A stretch of 64,000 nt of DNA. Origin: CAWJMD01 sp963700925. GTDB lineage: Bacteria > Actinomycetota > Actinomycetes > Actinomycetales > CAWJMD01. Below are positions 44,763 through 52,581 of this stretch, piece after piece. Made by a program: the position numbers and the translations under genes. Under the pieces are notes generated by a model. It was not told where the DNA came from and did not search any database. It was given only the letters and a program-made list of their open reading frames with translations. The DNA lies in assembly GCA_963700925.1 (NCBI GenBank), contig OY969553.1:2542001-2606000 (forward strand), given 5' to 3'. The number at the start of each line of letters is the position of its first letter. Within the stretch, counting starts at the first letter, position 1.

Positions 44763-46058
44763 ATGTTTCGTCCAACACGACAGCGCGTCATGAAGGCAAC
44801 GACGGCGCTTGTCGCCGTTGCGACGGCAGTCGCCGTCTCGGCACCACCGGCGGCGGCAGCGACTCCGGTAGACCTCGGTGGGACCCACCACATGCTGACT
44901 GTCGATGACACAGGCACCTTCACCTCGGGCAGGGCGCCATCCGTGAGCCGCGACGGGCGCTACACCTCCTACACCCAACCGGGTCCGATCGAGTGGCAGA
45001 TCGTGCTGCATGACGCGGTCACCGGCACCGACACCGTCATTGAGCCGCCCTCCGGCTACACCCTCATCGGCAACGTCGCGATGAGTGCTGACGGCCGGTT
45101 CATGGTCTTCGGGGGCAATATCGGCGGGGAGCCGTTTGCTTCTCGGGTCTTCCGTTACAACGTCGCCACCGGCGGGATCACAGCGATGCCGCCACCGGAT
45201 ACGGATGGGGTGCCCTACTTCGTCACGGCGCTCACCATCAGCGCGAACGGCCGGAGCATCGGCTTCCTGGCGGAGGGGTATGCCACCGGGGATCCGGAGC
45301 TCTTTCGTTCGGACGTCTTCGTGACCGACGCGACCGCTCGCACCACCACGTCACTCGGCGTCGAGCTGCCGACCACCGACGCCAGCCACAAGGTCATGCA
45401 GCCGGCGATCAGCGGCGACGGGACCAAGGTCGCCTTCACCACGTCAGCCAGCTTGGTCGCGCGAGACACCAACACGCACTTCGACGTCTATGTCCACGAC
45501 ATGGCGACCGGAGCCAACGCGCTGGCCAGCCGCACCGTCGCCGGAGGCACCGGCAACAAGCAGTCCATCGGCCCGTGGATCAGCGGTGATGGGCGCTACG
45601 TGGCCTTCCAGTCGCGATCGACGAACCTTGCTGCCGGCGTCACCGACACCTCGATCATGCAGGCCTACGTCATCGACCTGAGCACCTTCCGGACCACGAT
45701 GATGAGCAAGACGGCGGCAGGCGTCGCCGGCAACGGATTCGCGCAGCCTCTGGGGATCAGCTCGACCGGGCGCTATGTGATCTTCACCTCGGCGGCCACG
45801 GACTTCGGCTTCCCCGCCAACCCGTACGGCTTCGTCAATTGGCAGCTCTACCGCTATGACCGCGTCAACGACACCATCGGCCTGGTCAGCCACGCGGGTG
45901 GGAAGAAGTTCCCGTCGAACCAGGGCGGTTCGCTGGAAGCCGCCATCAGTGCCGACGGTGCGCACATCGCCTTCATGTCAGACAGCCGGGACCTGGACAG
46001 GACCCCCGGCATCACGGACTGGTACATGACGCCCGACATCTTCGCCTGGTCGCGGTAG
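44763..46058 (+). CDS. Secreted TolB/PD40-like propeller, tandem copy 2
   Basis: A 431-aa paralogue of the preceding gene, aligned along its whole length, with the same signal peptide type and blades (VSRDGRYTSY, MSADGRFMVF, ISANGRSIGF, ISGDGTKVAF, ISGDGRYVAF, ISADGAHIAF). The region around VAGGTGNKQS to TTMMSKTAAGVAG is nearly unchanged, while the N-terminal blades vary more. Its upstream 50 nt (CTGTCAAAGCATCGGT and GGGAGGAAAACATG) copies that of copy 1, so promoter and gene were duplicated together, 72 nt apart. Confidence 0.85.
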   Translation: MFRPTRQRVMKATTALVAVATAVAVSAPPAAAATPVDLGGTHHMLTVDDTGTFTSGRAPSVSRDGRYTSYTQPGPIEWQIVLHDAVTGTDTVIEPPSGYTLIGNVAMSADGRFMVFGGNIGGEPFASRVFRYNVATGGITAMPPPDTDGVPYFVTALTISANGRSIGFLAEGYATGDPELFRSDVFVTDATARTTTSLGVELPTTDASHKVMQPAISGDGTKVAFTTSASLVARDTNTHFDVYVHDMATGANALASRTVAGGTGNKQSIGPWISGDGRYVAFQSRSTNLAAGVTDTSIMQAYVIDLSTFRTTMMSKTAAGVAGNGFAQPLGISSTGRYVIFTSAATDFGFPANPYGFVNWQLYRYDRVNDTIGLVSHAGGKKFPSNQGGSLEAAISADGAHIAFMSDSRDLDRTPGITDWYMTPDIFAWSR

Positions 46059-46074
46059 CCCAGGGCGCACTCCG

Positions 46075-46093
46075 TTCTGACGCCATGCTGATG
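46075..46093 (+). promoter_or_regulatory. Shared 19-nt motif upstream of secreted-protein gene, site 1
   Basis: TTCTGACGCCATGCTGATG occurs here and, with one difference, at 49903-49921. The two sites lie 110 and 109 nt before the start codons of two secreted-protein genes that flank the BTAD regulator gene, so they may be binding sites for that regulator. Confidence 0.45.
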
Positions 46094-46184
46094 CCCTCGG
46101 CACATCGTGCTCCTGTCGTCCACACAAGTGGCCGGCAAGGACCGGCGGTCAAGGACCGCCTCAGCGATGGAGAAGGACATGACC

Positions 46185-46706
46185 ATGAACATGAAGAAGA
46201 GGAGCAGGCTGGCCACGCTGTCTCTTGCACTCGTCGCGGTGGCAGTGCTGCCACTGGGGTTGGCGGTGCCGGCCCAGGCGGCCACCACCAAGGACGGCTG
46301 CACGGTCAACCCGCTGCTGCCAGTGGACACAGGTACGGAGAACCTGCAGTTCGTGCCCTACGTCCACTACCCGTACGAGGTCTCGTGCATCGCCTCGGCG
46401 GGCGGACTGAGCGTCGAGGTGAAGACTGAGACGTGGGAGTCGGACCGCGATGGATGGGCCGGCGACGTGGACGCCGACGGCATCAACAACGCCGACGAGG
46501 ACCGCATCGGCTCGGCGACCGTGACCCGGAGCTTCGGCACGGCCGGCGGCAGCACGACCGTCAACGTCCGCGGCCTGCTGCCGCACACCGACACGGACTT
46601 CGACGAGGAGGTCTACCACGCGGTGAAGTTCCGCGTGACGAGCGGACCGGTCACCGGCAGGTGGACCAGTCTCGAGCTGACCAACGCAACCACGATCGAC
46701 TGGTGA
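46185..46706 (+). CDS. Secreted protein, unknown function
   Basis: A 173-aa exported protein: MNMKKRSRL then a hydrophobic core and VPAQAATT cleavage site. The mature domain is strand-rich with two Cys (DGCTVN and EVSCIA) that may form a disulfide, plus an Asp-rich DVDADGINNADEDRIG loop that resembles a calcium-binding turn of thrombospondin-3/EF-hand type. The ATG at 46185 is preferred because AGAAGG sits 8 nt upstream; ATGs at 46167 and 46179 also exist. Followed by a strong terminator. Confidence 0.7.
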   Translation: MNMKKRSRLATLSLALVAVAVLPLGLAVPAQAATTKDGCTVNPLLPVDTGTENLQFVPYVHYPYEVSCIASAGGLSVEVKTETWESDRDGWAGDVDADGINNADEDRIGSATVTRSFGTAGGSTTVNVRGLLPHTDTDFDEEVYHAVKFRVTSGPVTGRWTSLELTNATTIDW

Positions 46707-46742
46707 CCGGAAGCCTCGTCGTACCGTTCGTTCCGGCTGAGT

Positions 46743-46776
46743 GATGGGTCCCACGGTTCAGGCCGTGGGACCCATC
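46743..46776 (+). terminator. Intrinsic terminator
   Basis: A perfect 14-bp stem: GATGGGTCCCACGG (46743-46756), loop TTCAGG, CCGTGGGACCCATC (46763-46776), 37 nt after the preceding stop codon. It has no T-run but is thermodynamically strong and separates the secreted-protein gene from the regulator gene. Confidence 0.75.
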
Positions 46777-46822
46777 AGCGTGTCCGGACGTATCAGGCGG
46801 CCCGGGGGTCCCTCCTGCAAGG

Positions 46823-49800
46823 ATGACGGTCGCGCAGCGCTCCACCTCGCGCTTGCTGGTCACTGCTGCGGCGGGATATGGGAAGTCGACCCTGCTCGAG
46901 GCGCAACGCCCGGATGCGGGCGTCGTGGTCTCGGCGCTCTCTCTGCTCTCGACCGGGCTGCCGCACGGGGTCTCGTGGATAGGTGTCGACGACTTCGACG
47001 ACGCCAGCACCGACGACCAGTTGCGCGTGATCGGGCTCCTCGCCGAGAGGCAGGACGTCGGCGTGGCCGTCGCTTCACGGTCACCCGTCCCCGCTGAAGT
47101 GCGCGGCAGGCTGCGTGGGCAACTGGGCGAGCGGGACGCCACCGACCTGGCCCTCACGCCGTACGCGATCGCGCGCCTGCTGGGGGATGAGTTCGGAGTC
47201 ACCGATCCCGAGGCGGCGCTGCGGGTCGCCGAGCTCACCGCAGGGTGGCCGCAGCTCGTCCGCTTCGCCGGGGATGCCCTGCGCCGTGACGCGCACGTCG
47301 ACCTGGCGACGGCGATGACGGCACCAGGTGCCCCGGCCGCGGACTGGATCCGATTCAGCGTCCTCGAGTCACTGCCCGCCGGCGTCGAAGACGTCCTTCG
47401 CGCGGTTGCGGGGATCGGTGGGACGGGTCCGCTGACGCAGGCGCTGTGCGACGCCGTGCTCGCCGAGACTCGTGGTGACTGCATGCCCGACCTGGTGGAG
47501 CGGCTGCGGCGCTTGGGAGTTGTCGTGCCGCGCCGCCGGCTTGGGCGAGTGACCGAGTTCGTGACCGTGCCGGCCGTGGCACTCGTTCTGCAGAGCGAGC
47601 GTGGCAGCCGGCCGCCGCGAGAGGTCGCCATGGCCATCGCGCACGTGTTCGAGGCAGATCGCGCGTGGCTGCCGGCCGCGCAGGCGCACGCGGTCGCCGG
47701 TGACCGCGCGGTGGTGGCTCGGCTCCTCCGCGAGCGGGGTGAGGACATGCTCCGCCGCGGTGATGCCGGTCCCGCCACCCGGCTCGTCGAGCAGCTGGTC
47801 GAGCAGGTGACGGAGAGTGCGACCGATGGCGAGTCGGGGCTGCTGCACCGCACGTACGCAGATGCTCTCCGGATGTCCGGCGACCCCTCGCGGGCGCGCC
47901 GCGCCTTCGCGCCACTGGTGGCTCGAGCGGACGAAATGGGGTGGGAGCCTGGCCTGGCGGCCCGGGTAGCCAGCCTGCACTATCTGTGCGGGGAGTTCGA
48001 GTCAGCGCTGGACGTGCTCGACCGATGCAGCGATCTCGCCGATCCCGAGGCGGCTCACCCTGACAGTGAGGACCTCGTCGACTGGCTGGCCTGCCGCGTG
48101 CACGTCCTCGCCATGCTTGGTCGACCGGAGGACGCGGCATCCGCCGCCGCGCGGTGTGTCGACGCCGCCGAGCGTTTCGGGCACCCACGCCCGCTCGGGG
48201 TCGCGCACCTTGCCATGGCCAGGACCTGCCGGGGCACTCTGCAGGACCTGCACCACGATCAGGCTCTCCGGTACGCAACCGAGGCCGACGACGCCGTGAC
48301 GGCGACGCGGGCCCTCGCGGCCCAGACCTGCTTGCTCCTGGCTGCCGCCCGCTACGACCAGGCGTGCGTCTCCGCCAAGGAGGCCGCACGGATGGCCCGG
48401 TTGTCATGCCCTCCCGGCCTGCAGGCCGCCGCGCTGCACAACTTGGGCGAGGCGCTCGCGCGCACCGGGGAGCTCGACGAGGCGCTCTGGCACCTCGAGT
48501 GTTCGGTCGCCCTCTGCCGGAGGCTGGGTCCGGCCCGGGCAGCACTGGGTCTGGTCGGTACGGCCGACGTGCACAGGTCACTGGGGCACGAGGAGCAGAG
48601 CCGCGCCGCCTACACCGAGGCGGCGGAGCTCGCCCGCGGATCCGGCGACGTGCAGGTGCTCGTGTCAGCGCTGACCGGTCTTGCCCTGCTCTCTGCCGAC
48701 GAACCGACGCCCGAGGCCGCGAGCGCGGCAGCCGAGGCACTTCGACTCGCCCCGCCGGAACTCCAGGCGATAGCCCTGACCGCGAACGGACGGGTCGCGC
48801 TCATTCGCGGTGACCGCGCTGCTGCTGCCGACCACGCTCGTCAGGCCGGCGCAGTGGCCCGCGACATGCGGGCGGCGGACCTGCTGGCGGACGCCCTCGA
48901 GCTCGAGGCCACGGTCGTCGACGATGCAGCCCGGGCACGTGAGGCTCTGACCGAGGCACTGTCGATCTGGTCGGCGGGAGGGGCCGGACCCGCCGTCGCC
49001 CGCGTCGAGGTGCTGATCGGGCGGTTGCCCGACGCGGACGGCACGGAACGATCCCGCGCGCGCGACTCCGCACGTGCTCTCCGGCGGCTTGGGATTCACG
49101 CACTCGGCGGGCGCTCCGTGGCAAGCGACGGCGGTGGCGGGTCCGTGTCCGTCGCCGTCCTGGGGCCATTCATCGTCACGGTCGAGGGCACGGAAGTGCC
49201 GCTACCGGCCTGGCGGTCGAAGCAGGCGCGGACGCTGGTCAAGATCCTGGCGGCGCACCGGGGGCGGGTCGTGACTCGGGCTCGACTCTGTGACCTGCTG
49301 TGGCCGGACGAGGATCCGGCACGCACCGGGCACCGGCTCTCGGTCCTGCTCGCGACCGTTCGGGGGGTGCTGGACCCGACGAAGTCGTGGCCACCGGACC
49401 GCTACATCACGGCGGACCAGTCCGGCTTGCGCCTCGACCTCGGTGCCGTCGTACTCGACGCCGACATGCTGCTCCGCGATGCGGCGCACGCGGCTGCCCT
49501 GATCGAGAGCGGGGACCCCGAGCGAGCGCGCGAAGTGCTGGCCCACGTGGACGAGCTCTACCGGGGCGAGGCGTTCGAGGACGAGTCCGAGGAGTGGGCT
49601 GACGGCCTGCGCGAGGAGGCCCGGGCGGCCTGGGCTCGATCGGTGCGGCGACTTGCCTCCCTGCAGTCCCGCGACGGCCGCGGCGCGGAGGCTCTCGGCA
49701 TCGTCGTCCGCCTACTGGCCGTCGACCCCTACGACGAGCAGATGCACCGGCGCCTGGTCACCGGCCTCGTCCGCTCCGGCAGGCACGGCGAGGCGAGGCG

Positions 49801-49930
49801 AGCTTTCGACCGCTGGTGTCAGGCGATGCAGGAGATCGACGCTCCACTGCCGGACCCGCGAGCCGTCGAGCCCGACCGGGGCGATGTCCCGGGCAGGGCC
49901 CGTTCTGACGCCACGCTGATGCGGCGCTGA
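46823..49930 (+). CDS. Large AAA-TPR-BTAD transcriptional regulator
   Basis: A 1035-aa regulator. Walker A TAAAGYGKST lies at residues 14-23, followed by a STAND/AAA-like ATPase lobe (WIGVDDFDD as Walker B) to about 250. A long helical array of TPR-like repeats spans about 280-740 (for example AALHNLGEALARTGELDEAL). The C-terminus has a winged-helix of the OmpR/SARP type (VAVLGPFIVTVEGTEVPLPA ... LLWPDEDP) and a bacterial transcriptional activation domain to the end. AfsR-type proteins carry these modules in the opposite order, with the DNA-binding part first. The last codons overlap the second 19-nt motif. Its targets may be the flanking secreted-protein genes. Confidence 0.85.
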   Translation: MTVAQRSTSRLLVTAAAGYGKSTLLEAQRPDAGVVVSALSLLSTGLPHGVSWIGVDDFDDASTDDQLRVIGLLAERQDVGVAVASRSPVPAEVRGRLRGQLGERDATDLALTPYAIARLLGDEFGVTDPEAALRVAELTAGWPQLVRFAGDALRRDAHVDLATAMTAPGAPAADWIRFSVLESLPAGVEDVLRAVAGIGGTGPLTQALCDAVLAETRGDCMPDLVERLRRLGVVVPRRRLGRVTEFVTVPAVALVLQSERGSRPPREVAMAIAHVFEADRAWLPAAQAHAVAGDRAVVARLLRERGEDMLRRGDAGPATRLVEQLVEQVTESATDGESGLLHRTYADALRMSGDPSRARRAFAPLVARADEMGWEPGLAARVASLHYLCGEFESALDVLDRCSDLADPEAAHPDSEDLVDWLACRVHVLAMLGRPEDAASAAARCVDAAERFGHPRPLGVAHLAMARTCRGTLQDLHHDQALRYATEADDAVTATRALAAQTCLLLAAARYDQACVSAKEAARMARLSCPPGLQAAALHNLGEALARTGELDEALWHLECSVALCRRLGPARAALGLVGTADVHRSLGHEEQSRAAYTEAAELARGSGDVQVLVSALTGLALLSADEPTPEAASAAAEALRLAPPELQAIALTANGRVALIRGDRAAAADHARQAGAVARDMRAADLLADALELEATVVDDAARAREALTEALSIWSAGGAGPAVARVEVLIGRLPDADGTERSRARDSARALRRLGIHALGGRSVASDGGGGSVSVAVLGPFIVTVEGTEVPLPAWRSKQARTLVKILAAHRGRVVTRARLCDLLWPDEDPARTGHRLSVLLATVRGVLDPTKSWPPDRYITADQSGLRLDLGAVVLDADMLLRDAAHAAALIESGDPERAREVLAHVDELYRGEAFEDESEEWADGLREEARAAWARSVRRLASLQSRDGRGAEALGIVVRLLAVDPYDEQMHRRLVTGLVRSGRHGEARRAFDRWCQAMQEIDAPLPDPRAVEPDRGDVPGRARSDATLMRR
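49903..49921 (+). promoter_or_regulatory. Shared 19-nt motif upstream of RTX-protein gene, site 2
   Basis: TTCTGACGCCACGCTGATG, one change from site 1 at 46075-46093. It lies inside the last codons of the BTAD regulator gene and 109 nt before the next start codon. The matching distance to the start in both places argues against chance. Confidence 0.45.
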
Positions 49931-50011
49931 CACGCTCCGGCCGTGTCAGACCTTTCGCTCAGACCTCGGCGGAGCCGTTCGCTGAGTCACACCAGAGAAG
50001 GAAGAACCATC

Positions 50012-50431
50012 ATGTTCCGTCACTGTTTACGTCTCGCGTCCATGCTCGCCGGGGCCACTGCCGGCGGCCTGCTTCTCGCCACCCCGGCTGGGGCCCATCA
50101 GGTCCAGCAACCGCAGCCGCTGCCGCTGCCGCCCCTCCTGCTCTGTTCCACCCCCTGGACCAACCTCATCGTCGGGACCGAGCGTGACGACGAGATCCTG
50201 GGTACCGACGCGAACGACTTCATCATCGGCCTCGGAGGCGACGACACCATCTACGGCGGCGAGGGGCGGGACACGATCCTCGGCGGCGGCGGCGACGACG
50301 AGATGGCGGGCGGGCCGGATGACGACTGCATCGTCGGCGGCGCTGGCGCAGACCACTCGGTGCTGTGGATGTTCACCGTGCCCAACGGAAACGACGACAG
50401 CCACTCGGTCGCCTTCCGTTACATGTACTGA
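50012..50431 (+). CDS. Secreted RTX-type calcium-binding repeat protein
   Basis: A 139-aa exported protein: signal peptide MFRHCLRLASMLAGATAGGL to PAGAHQ, a Pro/Gln-rich spacer, then several RTX nonapeptides of the form GGxGxDxhx (ILGTDANDF, IGLGGDDTI, YGGEGRDTI, LGGGGDDEM, AGGPDDDCI, VGGAGADHS). These fold as a calcium-bound beta-roll outside the cell. RTX proteins use type I secretion in Gram-negatives, but this one has an ordinary signal peptide. The ATG at 50012 has AAGGAAG upstream; the frame to 49943 is unconserved. Confidence 0.8.
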   Translation: MFRHCLRLASMLAGATAGGLLLATPAGAHQVQQPQPLPLPPLLLCSTPWTNLIVGTERDDEILGTDANDFIIGLGGDDTIYGGEGRDTILGGGGDDEMAGGPDDDCIVGGAGADHSVLWMFTVPNGNDDSHSVAFRYMY

Positions 50432-50522
50432 GGCGCCGCTGGGGGGCCACCCGCGCCACGCGTGGGTCAGATGCTGGCCGCAGTAACGCAGGGTCAACCT
50501 GAGACCTGGTCGTAATCAGTTC

Positions 50523-50552
50523 GTGACATTGAGCGGGCGACTCGGCTACTAT
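50523..50552 (+). promoter_or_regulatory. Promoter of riboswitch-NlpC/P60 copy 2
   Basis: GTGACA (50523-50528), 18 nt, TACTAT (50547-50552): good -35/-10 boxes. Aligned with the promoter at 1319-1348. Confidence 0.6.
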
Positions 50553-50584
50553 CGGTGCGCTGGCCCTACCTCCCGGGGCCGGTT

Positions 50585-50815
50585 CTCGAGCGGTTCGCCG
50601 AACCCTGTCACCGCCGCGAGATCCATCCGAACGCCTGACAGGGGCGGGGGAACCACGTGATGCGGTTCCGGCCACGGTGATCTCACGAGACTCGCGAGAC
50701 TCGCGAGATCACGGCGGCAGGAACCTTGGGGTCAAGACGGGTCCAGCGGCAGTCCAGCTGGATCCGGCCGGGTGACACACCTCCCACCCGAACCCGACAG
50801 CTCACCTCGTAGGCG
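50585..50815 (+). promoter_or_regulatory. c-di-AMP (ydaO/yuaA-type) riboswitch, copy 2
   Basis: The conserved blocks are the same as in copy 1: GAACCCTGTCACCGCC, GACAGGGGCGGGGGAACCAC, GATGCGGTTCCGG, AACCTTGGGGTCAAG, GGCCGGGTGACACACCTCCC and CCGACAGCTCACCTCGTAGG. A variable helix differs: here GTGATCTC...GAGATCAC is longer (about 50677-50712), with repeated GACTCGCGA. The TTG start of the NlpC/P60 gene follows at 50833. Confidence 0.87.
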
Positions 50816-50832
50816 CCAGAGAGGCCTCCGAC

Positions 50833-51582
50833 TTGTCGAGCCGCATCAACAGTCGGCACCGCGCTGCGGTCCGAACGAAGACGCCCCTGTCCGCCATCGC
50901 CGAGTCCGTCGCCTCGAACGCAGGCACCGTTGGACGCCGGACCGCGGTGCTCGCGGCCTCGTCCGCTCTCGTGGTCTCCATGAGCGTCACGGCTGCCGAT
51001 GCGGCGCCGCTGACCGGGGAGCCCGAGGCGGTCTCCACTGGAGCAGGCAAGGCAGGCTCGCTGCTGGCCGTCTCCTCCACCGCACTCAAGGCGCCGGCCG
51101 ACGCGACCGTGACGCTCGCCAGCGCCTCCGTCGCCAGCGCGACACCGAAACCGAAGCCGAAGCCCGTCGTCCAGCCCGAGCGCACTACCACCGAGGTCTC
51201 CCGCTCCGAGGAGCGTCCCGTGGCTCCCGAGCTGGGCAACCTGTCGGCCACGCGCGCGAACATCATCAGCGTCGCGGCCCGGTACCTGGGCACCCCGTAC
51301 CGCTACGGGGGCACCACGCCGGCGGGTTTCGACTGCTCCGGCTACGTGCAGTATGTGTTCAACCAGGTCGGCGTCAGCCTGCCCCGCACCTCGAGCCAGC
51401 AGGGTGCCTCGGGAACGCGGATCCCGCGCTCGGAGGCACTGCCCGGTGACCTGGTCTACAAGCCCGGTCACGTCGGCATCTACGCGGGCGACAACATGAT
51501 GTACCACTCGCCGCAGACCGGTGACGTCGTGTCGCTGCGGGAGCTCTACTCCGCCGACTTCGTCTTCATCCGGGTTCTCTAG
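50833..51582 (+). CDS. Secreted NlpC/P60 cell-wall endopeptidase, copy 2
   Basis: A 249-aa paralogue of the gene at 1612: same basic N-terminus (SSRINSRHRAAVR), signal peptide ending ADAAP, Ala/Lys/Pro linker and NlpC/P60 domain with Cys168 (FDCSGY) and His213 (GHVGIY). It cleaves peptidoglycan stem peptides. The start is TTG 50833 directly after the riboswitch. With its stronger -10 and chromosomal-type context it may be the ancestral copy. Confidence 0.92.
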   Translation: MSSRINSRHRAAVRTKTPLSAIAESVASNAGTVGRRTAVLAASSALVVSMSVTAADAAPLTGEPEAVSTGAGKAGSLLAVSSTALKAPADATVTLASASVASATPKPKPKPVVQPERTTTEVSRSEERPVAPELGNLSATRANIISVAARYLGTPYRYGGTTPAGFDCSGYVQYVFNQVGVSLPRTSSQQGASGTRIPRSEALPGDLVYKPGHVGIYAGDNMMYHSPQTGDVVSLRELYSADFVFIRVL

Positions 51583-51630
51583 GACGCTTCTCACCCTGGA
51601 ACGGCCGCTTCGTCGCGCCTGCGCTACGCT

Positions 51631-51647
51631 ATACCCCCAGAGGGTAT
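51631..51647. promoter_or_regulatory. CsoR-type copper operator
   Basis: ATACCC-CCAGA-GGGTAT is a near-perfect inverted repeat of the TACCCC-n-GGGGTA type used by CsoR/RicR copper sensors. It lies 26 nt before the start of the copper-associated gene, over the likely promoter. No csoR gene is in the window. Confidence 0.7.
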
Positions 51648-51672
51648 CGCGTAAGACGGAGGGACCGGCGAG

Positions 51673-52581
51673 ATGAGCGACGAGCACAGCGTGCCCCTGA
51701 AGCTTCTCGGGTTCGTGCTCGGCCTGGCTGCGGTCTTCGGCCTTGCCGTTCTGCTCGGATCGATCCCCGGCCCTGTCGCGCAGGCCGAGGGCGACTCCGG
51801 TTCGGGCATGGAGGGCATGGAGGGCATGGGGGGCATGTCTGAGTCCGGCTCGGGGCTGCCTGCGGGCGGGCTGATGGTCTCGGACCGCGGCTACACCCTC
51901 GCCCTGACGGCCGACCGGTCGGACGGGGGCCCCGCCGTGCCGCTTGCCTTCGAGATCGATGGGCCGGACGGCGAGCCCGTCACCGAGTACGAGACGAGCC
52001 ACGACAAGCGGCTGCACCTGATCGTCGTCCGCAGGGACCTGACTGGCTTCCAGCACGTCCACCCTGTGATGTCGGCGGATGGCACCTGGTCCGCCGAGGT
52101 GGCCCTGACGTCGGGTCAGTGGCGCGTGTTCGCTGACTTCGTTCCCGCCGAGCTGGGCGAGAACCTCACTCTGGGTGCCGATCTGGCTGTGCCCGGCGCT
52201 CTGTTGGCAGAGCCGCTGCCGGCGCCGTCCACTTTTGACGAGGTGGATGGGTACACGGTCAGGCTGGACGGTGAGCTGGTTCCGGGGGAGGAGTCCAAGG
52301 TGTCCTTGTCGGTGAGCAGGGACGGACAGCCGGTCACCGACCTGCAGGAGTACCTGGGCGCCTTCGGCCATCTGGTCGCGCTCCGGGACGGCGATCTGGC
52401 CTACCTGCACGTGCACCCCGAAGGCGAGCCCGGCGACGGCAAGACCCCGGCCGGCCCCGAGGTCGTCTTCTACGCCGAGGTGCCGTCGGTGGGCGACTAC
52501 CGGCTGTTCCTTGACTTCCAGCACGAGGGTGTGGTGCGGACGGCAGACCTGACCGTCCATGCCGGGCAGAGCGACCACTGA
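51673..52581 (+). CDS. Copper-locus membrane-anchored protein with Met-rich segment
   Basis: A 302-aa protein with one N-terminal membrane helix (about 9-33, LLGFVLGLAAVFGLAVLLGS) that anchors an extracytoplasmic domain. A Met-rich motif MEGMEGMGGM (near 47-56) and His-containing strands (HLIVVRRDLTGFQHVHPVM and YLHVHPEG) are typical Cu(I) ligands. The start at 51673 follows a CsoR-type operator. Its stop shares a base with the CopA-type start, so it probably delivers copper to or buffers it for the ATPase. No enzyme motif is seen. Confidence 0.82.
   Translation: MSDEHSVPLKLLGFVLGLAAVFGLAVLLGSIPGPVAQAEGDSGSGMEGMEGMGGMSESGSGLPAGGLMVSDRGYTLALTADRSDGGPAVPLAFEIDGPDGEPVTEYETSHDKRLHLIVVRRDLTGFQHVHPVMSADGTWSAEVALTSGQWRVFADFVPAELGENLTLGADLAVPGALLAEPLPAPSTFDEVDGYTVRLDGELVPGEESKVSLSVSRDGQPVTDLQEYLGAFGHLVALRDGDLAYLHVHPEGEPGDGKTPAGPEVVFYAEVPSVGDYRLFLDFQHEGVVRTADLTVHAGQSDH

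Noticed and set aside
47355..48740. 461-aa minus-strand frame opposite the BTAD regulator
   Set aside because: Arg/Pro/Ala composition and no protein-like pattern; antisense shadow.
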